Shown here one piece after another: positions 19,635 through 28,285 of a DNA stretch of 64,000 nucleotides (position 1 is its first letter; each line of letters begins with the position of its first letter). The translations under genes and the position numbers were made by a program. The notes below the pieces were generated by a model. It worked only from the letters and a program-made list of their open reading frames with translations, was not told where the DNA came from and searched no databases. This stretch comes from Verrucomicrobiota bacterium (GTDB lineage Bacteria > Verrucomicrobiota > Lentisphaeria > JABSQK01 > JAJFLO01), in NCBI GenBank assembly GCA_021772635.1, contig JAJFLP010000122.1, forward strand, positions 40,079 through 104,078, in the 5' to 3' direction.

Positions 19635-20204
19635 TCAAATAGACACGCATGTTGCGATTTCGAGTAACCGACATAACTCGGTTATTACGATCCCGAAATT
19701 CTCATCACAACCGTATAGCGCTGCGACCTTTTTACGAGCGGTCTTGACATCGTCACATGCCTTCCCCTGCGAAATGATGTCGCGGCAGTTCTCAGGCATC
19801 GGGCCCCAATTTCCGCATTCGACGAACTGGTTATTAAAGAAAATAAATTTCGGTATTGCCTCGCCCCCGTTCGTAAGATAGCGAACAAAAACCTCTGTGT
19901 TTTGTTCACGAGTAATGTATCTGGTCTTCAAATTAGGTCCCGCTCCCACCAATTTTTCTAGCACAGGAACGTGACGAACGACGTCTCCACACCAGTCTTC
20001 GGCTATTACCAAAATATTTACCAGCCGCGGGACATTAAGTAGTCGTTCGGCTGTCTCGGAGTCCAAGATTAGGTTCTTCCGCGATTGTTCAATTCTGAGG
20101 CAGTTTTCCTCGGACTCACCTTTGGCGAGCCACTCTTCATACGTCATCGCAGACGCGAAAACACTATCCCAGCGTATCCGGTCAATTATCGGCGGCTTCG
20201 GCAT
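19635..20204 (-). CDS. Thioredoxin-fold protein (Thioredoxin_9 type)
   Basis: 189 residues. The opening IRWDSVFASAMTYEEWLAKG and the core LVIAEDWCGDVVRHVPVLEKL match the family of about 190-residue thioredoxin-fold proteins with a WCGD motif; the cis-proline region is EAIPKFIFF. The active site here is C72-G-D-V75, so the second cysteine of a CxxC pair is absent and a normal dithiol oxidoreductase cycle is unlikely. There is no signal peptide, so it is probably cytosolic. It is divergent from argH, with a family A repeat in between. Confidence 0.82.
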   Translation of the reverse strand: MPKPPIIDRIRWDSVFASAMTYEEWLAKGESEENCLRIEQSRKNLILDSETAERLLNVPRLVNILVIAEDWCGDVVRHVPVLEKLVGAGPNLKTRYITREQNTEVFVRYLTNGGEAIPKFIFFNNQFVECGNWGPMPENCRDIISQGKACDDVKTARKKVAALYGCDENFGIVITELCRLLEIATCVSI

Positions 20205-20300
20205 GATTTGTTCTCCTTGTTTAATTGGGTTGTTTCTTGCAGTCTAACTTTCGTTAGGGCGTGCCTCACGGTATAGTATTTCAAGGGGTGCCGAATAAGT

Positions 20301-20461
20301 TATACCGCAAGCGGTACAATTTTCGGTCCGGATGACCGATACGCTCATGCCGTTCGCACAAGCGGACTCCGAGAATACGGAGAGACGACTTCAAAATGAT
20401 TGAGTAAGAGACTCCGAACTCTTTTTCGTCCCGCATGCGGGATGACGACGTTCGGTATAAC
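20301..20461 (+). repeat. Family A repeat, copy 5, upstream of argH
   Basis: TATACCGCAAGCGGTAC start, partly degenerate GC-rich module, CCCGCATGCGGG module and a TATAAC box at 20456-20461, about 120 bases before the argH start and pointing at it. Confidence 0.85.
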
Positions 20462-20582
20462 ATCGAATGTTTTTCCCAAAATATACGGGCTGGGAATTTC
20501 CTGCCTGAAATGGCGAATTAGCATGTTTTCTTTCGAATATCAATTAACTATACGGTAAAAGGTTAGGAGACAGACAGCTACG

Positions 20583-21962
20583 ATGGCTATTTGGGGTGGA
20601 CGTTTTTCTAAAGACGCGGACGAAATTGCGGCGGTATTTGGCGAATCGCTATCATTTGATCGACGATTATACGCTCAGGACATTAAGTGCAGCGTCGCGC
20701 ACGTACGGATGCTGGCAACTTCTAAGATAATCGATGACGCGGATGCAAGTGCGATTGTCGACGAACTTGGGCGAATACATACGGAGATAGAATCCGGCGA
20801 TTTCAATTTCTCAAGCGAATGCGAAGACATTCACATGAGTATCGAGACGTGTCTCATCGATCGACTCGGTGAAACCGGTGCCCGGATTCACGCAGCTCGG
20901 AGTCGCAACGATCAGGTTGCTACGGATATTCGTTTATATCTTCGCGATGAGATCGATGAGATTGTCGATCTCATACGGATGCTCCAGGAGCGAATCGTTG
21001 CGCTTGCCGATCGGCATTCATCGGTTATTATGCCGGGACTGACCCATCTTCAGAACGCACAGCCGGTGTTATTCGCCCATCATCTCCTCGCATATGTTGA
21101 AATGCTAGAGCGAGATAGCGACCGGCTAACTGATTGCCGCCGCCGTTTGAATCGCTCACCCTTGGGTTCGGGTGCTTTGGCTGGATCAACACTCCCGATA
21201 GATCGGGATCAGACTGCCGCAGAACTCGGATTTGATGGACCGACACGCAATAGTATGGACGCGGTATCTGATCGCGATTTTGTCATCGAGTTGCTTGCCG
21301 ATTTAGCCATTTTTATGATGCACATGTCGCGGTTGTCTGAGGATATCGTGAACTGGGTATCTCAACGGTACACCTTTATTAGTCTCGACGACGCGTTTTG
21401 TACGGGATCGAGTCTGATGCCGCAGAAAAAGAATCCTGATATTGCGGAGCTAACCCGTGGTAAAACGGGCCGTGTCTACGGCGCTTTAATCGCGCTCCTG
21501 ACGGTTATGAAAGGCTTACCCTTGTGTTATAACCGCGACCTTCAGGAAGATAAGGAACCGTTGTTCGATTCCATTGACACGGCGAAATCCGTGCTTTCTA
21601 TCTATAAGCTGATGATTGACGGCATTGAAGTCAATGCCGATGCGATGGCGATCGCCGCCTCCGATCCATTTATGATGGCTACGGACTTCGTGGATTGGTT
21701 GGTAGTCAATGGCGTTCCTTTTCGGTCTGCGCACGAGAAAGTCGGGCAGCTGGTCAGTCACTCTTCGAAGTTGAATACCTCCTTGGATAGAATGACGCTT
21801 TCTCAAATTCAGGAAGTCGTACCCGAAGCGGAAGAAGAGTGCCTTCTGTTGTTCACTGCCGAGCGGAGTGTCGCCGGCAAAAGGAGCTTTGGGGGCACCT
21901 CTCCCGAAGAGGTGGCGAAGCAGCTGGCTTACTGGAAAAAGAAACTCGCGTCCGGACATTAA
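20583..21962 (+). CDS. argH: Argininosuccinate lyase
   Basis: 459 residues, normal length. It cleaves argininosuccinate to arginine and fumarate, the last arginine step. Recognised by MAIWGGRFSKDADE at the start, AARSRNDQVATDIRLYLRDE, the PGLTHLQNAQPVLFAHHLLAY segment, and the fumarase-superfamily signature GSSLMPQKKNPDI with its catalytic serine. An AGGAGA lies 13 bases upstream, rather distant. The next gene starts immediately at the base after the TAA stop, so the two are translationally coupled or at least co-transcribed. Confidence 0.97.
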   Translation: MAIWGGRFSKDADEIAAVFGESLSFDRRLYAQDIKCSVAHVRMLATSKIIDDADASAIVDELGRIHTEIESGDFNFSSECEDIHMSIETCLIDRLGETGARIHAARSRNDQVATDIRLYLRDEIDEIVDLIRMLQERIVALADRHSSVIMPGLTHLQNAQPVLFAHHLLAYVEMLERDSDRLTDCRRRLNRSPLGSGALAGSTLPIDRDQTAAELGFDGPTRNSMDAVSDRDFVIELLADLAIFMMHMSRLSEDIVNWVSQRYTFISLDDAFCTGSSLMPQKKNPDIAELTRGKTGRVYGALIALLTVMKGLPLCYNRDLQEDKEPLFDSIDTAKSVLSIYKLMIDGIEVNADAMAIAASDPFMMATDFVDWLVVNGVPFRSAHEKVGQLVSHSSKLNTSLDRMTLSQIQEVVPEAEEECLLLFTAERSVAGKRSFGGTSPEEVAKQLAYWKKKLASGH

Positions 21963-22889
21963 ATGGCGACAATTAATAAGCCGAAAATATTGGTGGTTGG
22001 CGCGGGTGCAGTCGGCGGTTTTTACGGAGGGAAATTAGCACAGGCCGGTGCCGATGTATCAGTTATTTGTCGATCGGACTATCAAGTAGTTGCGGAACAA
22101 GGATTTGAGATCCAAAGCTGCTGGGGCGATTTTAGGTTCAACCCCACGAGGGTACTTAATTGCGTGGATGAATACGATGACTATCCCGACTACTTGATTG
22201 TTGCGTTAAAAGCCTTACCTGAACTCGACCTTCCCGATCTAATTTCCGGTGTGGTTGGTCCGAAAACTTCCGTGGTGTTACTCCAAAACGGGATCAACGT
22301 CGAATCTTTGACGGCCGAGAGATTCCCGAATTCCGAGATAATCAGCGGACTCGCGTTCATCTGCGTGAATCGCCTTGGTCCAGGGAAGATTCATCATATG
22401 GACTACGGTCGGCTCGCACTCGGTCGATATCCCTATGGCAAGTCAACGGCGGCGGAAGATATAGCGGAGTTATTTAAGCAATCCGGTGTGCCTTGTTCAA
22501 TCTCAGAAGACATAATCACTGAGCGTTGGAAGAAACTAGTTTGGAACGTCCCATTTAATTGTATCTCTGTACTGGGCGGCGGATTAGATACGCGTGCGAT
22601 TCTGGGGACCCCGGATTCTGTCGAGTTCGTAAGGAAGGTTATGGTGGAGGTCTGCGCTGTCGCCGTTGCGACGGGGCATCCGCTCGATTTGGAGGTCATC
22701 GATAGAAATATAAATGACACGATCGCAATGAAGCCCTACCGTACCAGTATGTTGTTGGACAGCGAAGCAGGCAGGCCAATGGAAATAGAAGCGATCGTGG
22801 GGAACGTGGTGAGAATTGCCGAGGGGTATGGGATCGACACGCCGCGTATAAACTGTCTGTATAGTCTTCTATCGCTCCACTGCCGTTAA
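21963..22889 (+). CDS. panE: Ketopantoate reductase family protein
   Basis: 308 residues. N-terminal NADP Rossmann domain with ILVVGAGAVGGFYGGKLAQAG, then LIVALKALP, LLQNGINVE, and the C-terminal helical domain with ITERWKKLVWNVPFNCISVL carrying the catalytic-lysine region, and SMLLDSEAGRPMEIEAIVGNVVRIA, which is typical of PanE. It would reduce 2-dehydropantoate to pantoate for coenzyme A synthesis. Its ATG directly abuts the argH stop, so it is in the same operon although the pathways differ. Paralogues with other 2-oxoacid substrates exist, so the symbol is likely but not certain. Confidence 0.88.
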   Translation: MATINKPKILVVGAGAVGGFYGGKLAQAGADVSVICRSDYQVVAEQGFEIQSCWGDFRFNPTRVLNCVDEYDDYPDYLIVALKALPELDLPDLISGVVGPKTSVVLLQNGINVESLTAERFPNSEIISGLAFICVNRLGPGKIHHMDYGRLALGRYPYGKSTAAEDIAELFKQSGVPCSISEDIITERWKKLVWNVPFNCISVLGGGLDTRAILGTPDSVEFVRKVMVEVCAVAVATGHPLDLEVIDRNINDTIAMKPYRTSMLLDSEAGRPMEIEAIVGNVVRIAEGYGIDTPRINCLYSLLSLHCR

Positions 22890-22976
22890 ACGACGACCAA
22901 AGGGTTCGGGAAAGTCGACTGGAGCGAGAATATCAACAGAGATACGCGACGATGTAGGGGAGGGGAGTCGGAATTT

Positions 22977-24230
22977 TTAACTTGCCGTGGAATACAGTAG
23001 AAAGCGCTTCAGAGCAGCCTGAACTTCCGTCAGACATTTGCTTCCGAAGTAGCGGATACTAAGTAATTCCTGTACTGATTTTGACGCGAGTTGGCCAACC
23101 GTGCGAATATTTGCAGAATGCAGTCCATTCACACTCCGGCGTGATATCTTTAGGATTGATAGGGGAGCGTTACAGGCGTTGACGAAGTTTTTGTTGTCGG
23201 CGGATTCCCGGATATCCATAAACGATTCAACGATCGGAACTGACTGAACGCTCAGCTGTCCGTTCTTCCGCCGACTGACTTTGTCGAGTACAGAGCTACT
23301 ATCCTTGCTCGCCGCGGTGTCTTCTCCGCCTTTCGATCTGTCAGCGGAAACGGTGTTCCTGCTTCTTCCTTTACTCCGCGATCCAGTTAGTCGTTGAAGC
23401 TTCCCGTGGTTATCGATGCGTTCGTCTTCAATAAGTGTTTTCAGACGTTTCAGAGAGTGCATCTGAATCTGTCTCACCCGCTCTCGCGTACGACCAATAA
23501 TAACACTAACCTCTTCCAAAGTTTTTGGTCGGCTTCCGTCTAACCCATAGCGCATCACGAGGATTGTCTGTTCGCGTTCGTCCAGATTGTGAATTAAACC
23601 GCGGAGCCGTTGGATCGTCTCTGCATCTTCGATGATATCATTCGGTTTGATCGCGCTGGTGTCTGGGATTATATCCTCGAAGCTACCGTCTTCTCCCTTC
23701 TGGATCGGATCGTGCATCGAAAACGTCCTAAGATCGGCGAGCTTCAATCCTTGGATTGTTCGTTTGGTGAGATCTAAGTATTCCGCGATTTCATTATCGG
23801 TTGCTGCGCGGCCGTACTTTTCATTGAGGTGTATTTTGGCAGCTCGAATCTTATTGATTTTGCCAGCTGACGCGACAGGAACTCTAATCGTCCTACTTTT
23901 CTGAGACAGGGCACGACGCATCGCCTGTTTTATCCACCAAGCCGAATAACTGCTAAACTTGGCTCCTTTCAGCGGATCAAATTTCTCCGCCGCGCGCATA
24001 AGCCCGATATTCCCCTCAGAAATTAAGTCGAGAAGCGGTAACCCGAGCCCCTTAAAATCGTGTGCAATTTTTACAACCAACCGCAGATTTGCTTTGATAA
24101 GCTTGGCCTTGGCGACAGCATCCCCAGCCTTAATCTTCGCAGCGAGTTCGATCTCCTCTTCTTTGGTGATCAGCGGAATCACGCCTATGTCCTGCATATA
24201 GGCTTTCATTGGATCGTTATTGCGATACAT
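22977..24230 (-). CDS. Sigma-70 family factor with C-terminal RNA polymerase alpha-CTD-like domain
   Basis: 417 residues. Regions 1.2 to 4 of a primary-type or group 2 sigma factor are complete: DPMKAYMQDIGVIPLIT (6-22), LRLVVKIAHDFKGLGLPLLDLISEGNIGLMRA (49-80), FSSYSAWWIKQAMRRAL (92-108), and the region 4.2 helix-turn-helix EVSVIIGRTRERVRQIQ (240-256). Region 1.1 is absent. After a basic, serine-rich linker (about 280-350), residues 356-413 resemble the alpha-subunit CTD without gaps: R365, N368, G396, K398 and E402 fall on E. coli alpha R265, N268, G296, K298 and E302. It has a TTGACA-17-TACTGT promoter. The tail is in frame and ends normally. Confidence 0.9.
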   Translation of the reverse strand: MYRNNDPMKAYMQDIGVIPLITKEEEIELAAKIKAGDAVAKAKLIKANLRLVVKIAHDFKGLGLPLLDLISEGNIGLMRAAEKFDPLKGAKFSSYSAWWIKQAMRRALSQKSRTIRVPVASAGKINKIRAAKIHLNEKYGRAATDNEIAEYLDLTKRTIQGLKLADLRTFSMHDPIQKGEDGSFEDIIPDTSAIKPNDIIEDAETIQRLRGLIHNLDEREQTILVMRYGLDGSRPKTLEEVSVIIGRTRERVRQIQMHSLKRLKTLIEDERIDNHGKLQRLTGSRSKGRSRNTVSADRSKGGEDTAASKDSSSVLDKVSRRKNGQLSVQSVPIVESFMDIRESADNKNFVNACNAPLSILKISRRSVNGLHSANIRTVGQLASKSVQELLSIRYFGSKCLTEVQAALKRFLLYSTAS

Positions 24231-24307
24231 TATGAATCCGTTCTCCCCACCCCAGTTTCAGTTGATTCTTGACCTGCCGGCAGACTATTAACTACCCCAC
24301 TGATACT

Positions 24308-24336
24308 ACAGTATTCATGCCGGAAATGAATGTCAA
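24308..24336 (-). promoter_or_regulatory. Sigma-70-type promoter of the sigma factor gene
   Basis: On the minus strand TTGACA (24336-24331), a 17-base spacer and TACTGT (24313-24308). Start of transcription would fall near 24301, giving a leader of about 70 bases. The region is AT-rich upstream (TATATGTATTTATTTTTTC on the plus strand). Confidence 0.75.
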
Positions 24337-24471
24337 CGGCCGTATTTAGATATATGTATTTATTTTTTCATTGTAGAATTCGATCCCGAACGTCAGAGTA
24401 TCGCTGAGGCAGGCGAAGATCCTATATTCCAAATTACGAAACTTTCGTTTCGCTTGATAGTGAATAACGAC

Positions 24472-25503
24472 ATGAAAAATGCTGCAAAAACATTAATCCG
24501 CGCGGTGATCGGTATCGGTCTAGCGGTTTTTCTTATTTCAAGCGTTATCCGTCGTAGCGGCGTCGATTTACAATCGGAGTTTGCTAACTGTCGCTGGCCA
24601 CTGATTGTTTTCGCGTTCGCCTGTTATCTGGGCTCAATCGGTTTCACTCTGATTCGCTGGCAGATGCTACTGAAGGTCCAGGGGATTCACCTTAAGATGA
24701 GAGACGTACTTTCCCTCACAATGATAGGGGTATTTTTTAATATGGTAATCCCGGGTGCCGTCAGCGGTGATGTAATTAAGATGGTGTACGTGTCGGAACA
24801 TAGCAAAGGAAAGACTACCGAAGCCGTTACTACGATCTTATTGGATCGGGTTCTTGGGCTATTCGGATTGTTTCTGGTGGCTTTACTATCTGTTTTGGTG
24901 TCTCTCCCGTTCGTACTCGGTGCGTCACTTCAGATTCAGTACGGCGCTGTATTGGTGGGCGGCGGAAGCCTCGTAGGGGTATTGGCTTTACTTACGGTAG
25001 AGTTTCGCGAGAAGATCATGAATCTTCCGGGCGTTGGATCAGTTGTTGATTTCGGAAGGCGTAATGCCCCGCAGAAGGCGACTGGGGTGATCATCCGCCT
25101 AATTGCTGCGTTGGATCTGTACCGGGGTAAACGGATAGTCGTCGGGTACGCCTTACTCTTGTCTATCGCGGTGCACTCATCGTTGGCGGTTGCAGTATTC
25201 TCAGTCGGCCGGAGTTTTCATGAGGAGACTCTGAAACTAAGGCATTATTTTATCTCGACGCAAGTCGCGAACACTGCCGGAGCGATCCCGATAACGCCTG
25301 CCGGTTTCGGAAGCCGTGATATCGTGCTATCAGCATTTTTATTCGAGGCGGGTGCTGAAAAAGAAAAGGCAGGTATAATCCCAGCGTGTTACTCAATTCT
25401 GATCGTAATTTCCAGCTTGATTGGCGGTGTGTTTTTTATTTTCACGAAACGTAAATTGACAAACCCGGACGCAGTCGAAGCGGATAATACTGCGATGACG
25501 TGA
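24472..25503 (+). CDS. Lysylphosphatidylglycerol synthase/flippase-type membrane protein (UPF0104)
   Basis: 343 residues from ATG at 24472; an upstream TTG at 24454 would add six. It is an integral membrane protein with about eight hydrophobic segments. Family landmarks are FTLIRWQMLLKVQGI, MIGVFFNMVIPGAVSGDVIKMVYV, TTILLDRVLGLFGLF and the C-terminal GAIPITPAGFGSRDIVLSAFLF. Members are related to the membrane domain of MprF and to AglD, and are thought to move or modify lipid-linked substrates. The substrate is unknown. It is divergent from the sigma factor gene and stands alone. Confidence 0.85.
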   Translation: MKNAAKTLIRAVIGIGLAVFLISSVIRRSGVDLQSEFANCRWPLIVFAFACYLGSIGFTLIRWQMLLKVQGIHLKMRDVLSLTMIGVFFNMVIPGAVSGDVIKMVYVSEHSKGKTTEAVTTILLDRVLGLFGLFLVALLSVLVSLPFVLGASLQIQYGAVLVGGGSLVGVLALLTVEFREKIMNLPGVGSVVDFGRRNAPQKATGVIIRLIAALDLYRGKRIVVGYALLLSIAVHSSLAVAVFSVGRSFHEETLKLRHYFISTQVANTAGAIPITPAGFGSRDIVLSAFLFEAGAEKEKAGIIPACYSILIVISSLIGGVFFIFTKRKLTNPDAVEADNTAMT

Positions 25504-25550
25504 GCACGGTTGAATCCGCAGTTTAAAATCGTTTGCCCTGCATTTTACGA

Positions 25551-25620
25551 CTAGCCTGATCTATGCATGAATTTCGTCACGAGAGTTCGCAGTAGAAAGT
25601 TCGTGCATAGATCAGGCTAG
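25551..25620. repeat. Family B inverted pair
   Basis: Left arm from CTAGCCTGATCTATGCATG (25551 on) and right arm ending TGCATAGATCAGGCTAG (25620) form a 70-bp imperfect palindrome in the gap between two convergent genes. Confidence 0.85.
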
Positions 25621-25647
25621 GCGTTTTACTCTTCAACAGGAACTCTG

Positions 25648-25693
25648 CCAGCTAAAAGCTCGCGTAACTAAATTGATGCATAGCTCAGGCTAG
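25648..25693 (+). repeat. Family B fragment supplying the prc stop codon
   Basis: CCAGCTAAAAGCTCGCGTAA, then AAATTGATGCATAGCTCAGG and CTAG. The CTA at 25690-25692 is the minus-strand TAG stop of prc. Confidence 0.85.
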
Positions 25694-27879
25694 TTCTTCT
25701 CCAAGACCTTTGGATTCGCACCATGGGCGAGGTCGTGTTGTTTGGTCAGCGAGACCAGATCTGATAAGATCTCAAGGGTTTCCGTCAGGTATAAATCGAC
25801 AGTCAGCTCCTTATCGGATTCTTCACTGTCCGCGTCTTCTTCGTTCGATTCTGACTTTTCCGTATCCTTCGCGTTACCGAGAATCGCCTGGCTCCGCTTG
25901 GACCAGTACTCATCTTCTGCCTTAAGCGCGATCCGATCGTCTTTATTCAACGATAACTTCTTTTCCTGTTTCCGGACACCGTACCTCTCAATGTCTTTCT
26001 TAAGCCGCTGGAACTCCGTATTATTCTCAAGGCGCTTTTCTGAACGCTGAACGATCGGCGGAATGAGTGAGGATACCCCCACGCTTGTGACGGTAGCCGC
26101 CGGTTTAATTTCGTCCCACGGCATGATGTGCTTAAGATACGCCTCCCCGATTTCTATATGATCAAGAAACGACGGATAAATAATGTCAGGAGTCACGCCT
26201 TTCTGCTGCGTAGAAGCACCCGTTACGCGATAGAATTTCGCCATAGTATATTTCATCGCGCCGGGTTTCGCCTTCCGGAACATATTCAATCGATTCAGTT
26301 TCAGCACTGTCTGAACGGTACCCTTACCGTGGGTCGTTTTATCGCCTACGATAACCCCCCTGCCATAATCCTTAATGGCACCGGAGAAAATCTCTGACGC
26401 TGATGCACTCGATCGATTTACCAACACCACGAGGGGGAGATCATAGAAGAATCCGCCGTCAGTATCTTTGCGTATTTTAACGCTGTCACGGCTCCGAACC
26501 TGAACAACCGGGCCTTCCGGTATAAACAGGCCTGTTAAGGCGATGGCTTCTTCAAGGCTTCCACCGCCATTGGAGCGCAGGTCGATAATCAACCCATCGA
26601 TCGCATGGTCTCTAATCATGTCATCTATTATTCGTTTAACATCAGTTGATGTTCTTTTCGCATTCTTCCGGCCCGCTTTAAGTGCCTCGAAGTCTGCGTA
26701 AAACGAGGGGAGATGAATTACCCCCAGATTTACCGCTTCCCCGTTCGCCGACTCAATTTTTTCAACCTGACCTTTCGCTTCTTGATCGGTTAGCTTTACT
26801 TTGTCACGTATTATTTCGATAACAGAGGGCGCGCCGTGCAGTGATTTGACCACGGTGAGCCGGACTTCCGCACCCTTCGGTCCGCGAATCTTACGTACGA
26901 CTTTATTTAGCGGCATATCGACGACATCGACTGGGGGAGCATCGGCTTGTCCGACTGCAACGATTCGATCGCCTGGTTGAAGGCGTCCGTCTTTGTCCGC
27001 CGGGCCGCCGGGGACAAGATTTACGACCTCCGTGTATCCGTCGACTGATTTGAGGGTCGCACCGATGCCTTGCAGCGATAGGCGCATTGTAATGTCGAAG
27101 TCCTCGACGGAGCGCCAGTTAAGGTAACTTGAGTGTGGATCGAAGATACTTAGTAGCGTTGTGATGTAGTACTCCATCACGTCCGCAGTATCGTTCTCGC
27201 TAAAAAATTTAAGATAGTTTTCATAGCGCTTTACTACTTTCTCTGCAGATGTCTGGCTAGCCTGCTGATATTGATCTTTCTCATCATCTTCTTCCATCAA
27301 GTATTCGAATACAAGTAATTGGTTCTTTAGTCGCTTACGCCAGATTTCGTCCAATTCCTCGCGGTCCTTTGCCCACGGGCCGTCGGTACGATCCAATATG
27401 ATATAGTCATCACTCGTAAAGTCATAAGTGTTTTCGACATTCTCTTTTACATATTCTACGCGTTCTGAAATTCTTTGCAGGAATCGGTCGTATACCTTAA
27501 ATGCGAAGTCGACGTTGCCGAGACTAAGTAAATCATCCAGGATGTAGCGTTTCGACGAGAACTCCTCTAGATCGGGTGCGGTAAAAAAGTACCGATTCGG
27601 ATCTAACTGTAAAAAATACTCATCGTAGATTTTCGAGGATATCGTATCATCAAGCTTCACGCGATCATAATGGTAGTCCTGGATTAATTTCGCGACCACC
27701 TTCGCGATCTTTTTATCCAGTATAGTCACCTTCCTTTCAACGCTCTCTTCATTGGTTTTCTGGGTGAGATTTGAGTCGGGAGTCTGGGCCTGTAGTGCCG
27801 GCAACATTGCAATTGCAATCGGTATTCCTCCCGCTACTAGCAGTAGATGTCCAATAAATCGAAATCTATTTAATTCCAT
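25690..27879 (-). CDS. prc: Tail-specific (C-terminal processing) protease Prc
   Basis: 729 residues, Prc-sized. Signal anchor in the first 32 residues (HLLLVAGGIPIAIAMLPALQAQ), a long N-terminal helical domain (45-250), a PDZ domain (about 265-355, LQGIGATLKSVDGYTEVV and LQPGDRIVAVGQ), and the S41 peptidase core. The catalytic serine is S493 in SASASEIF and the lysine is K519 in THGKGTVQ; GLIIDLRSNGGGSLEEA is also typical. It degrades or trims periplasmic proteins from their C-termini and is linked to envelope maintenance. AAGGAAA precedes the ATG. The stop codon lies in a family B repeat. Confidence 0.95.
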   Translation of the reverse strand: MELNRFRFIGHLLLVAGGIPIAIAMLPALQAQTPDSNLTQKTNEESVERKVTILDKKIAKVVAKLIQDYHYDRVKLDDTISSKIYDEYFLQLDPNRYFFTAPDLEEFSSKRYILDDLLSLGNVDFAFKVYDRFLQRISERVEYVKENVENTYDFTSDDYIILDRTDGPWAKDREELDEIWRKRLKNQLLVFEYLMEEDDEKDQYQQASQTSAEKVVKRYENYLKFFSENDTADVMEYYITTLLSIFDPHSSYLNWRSVEDFDITMRLSLQGIGATLKSVDGYTEVVNLVPGGPADKDGRLQPGDRIVAVGQADAPPVDVVDMPLNKVVRKIRGPKGAEVRLTVVKSLHGAPSVIEIIRDKVKLTDQEAKGQVEKIESANGEAVNLGVIHLPSFYADFEALKAGRKNAKRTSTDVKRIIDDMIRDHAIDGLIIDLRSNGGGSLEEAIALTGLFIPEGPVVQVRSRDSVKIRKDTDGGFFYDLPLVVLVNRSSASASEIFSGAIKDYGRGVIVGDKTTHGKGTVQTVLKLNRLNMFRKAKPGAMKYTMAKFYRVTGASTQQKGVTPDIIYPSFLDHIEIGEAYLKHIMPWDEIKPAATVTSVGVSSLIPPIVQRSEKRLENNTEFQRLKKDIERYGVRKQEKKLSLNKDDRIALKAEDEYWSKRSQAILGNAKDTEKSESNEEDADSEESDKELTVDLYLTETLEILSDLVSLTKQHDLAHGANPKVLEKN

Positions 27880-28285
27880 CAGTCTTTTTCCTTACAGGTG
27901 AGGGTGTCGTTTTCTTAGAGTTGTACTCGAATTCCGCGGGCCGATTCTGTTATTGCCGCTCCAGCCCTTCTTCGTAATCGTAATCCCTTTCCAAATATCA
28001 CCTCGAAAAACCAGAAAGATTACGAGTACGAGTACGAATCGGAATGTTCGCTTATCGTAAACCTAGCCGGAGCAATCGCACCGGCTAATCGGTTCTATTC
28101 CTTACGATCGCGCCCCACTTTAAGCGAGCAATCCGAACGATTCGTAACTCCCCGGCCGTGCGAACTGAACCCCAGGTTCTGTCGAGGCGTCAAATGCGTA
28201 TCGTATATAACGGTCATCTATACAGCCAACTGCGGGGAATTTCAATGCCTCAGGGTGTCGAATAGCGCTGGTGCGGAGACGTTGT
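27880..28285. other. Intergenic gap without recognised content
   Basis: About 400 bases between prc and the coiled-coil gene. Only a short GAGTACGAGTACGA repetition near 28024 stands out. Confidence 0.4.
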
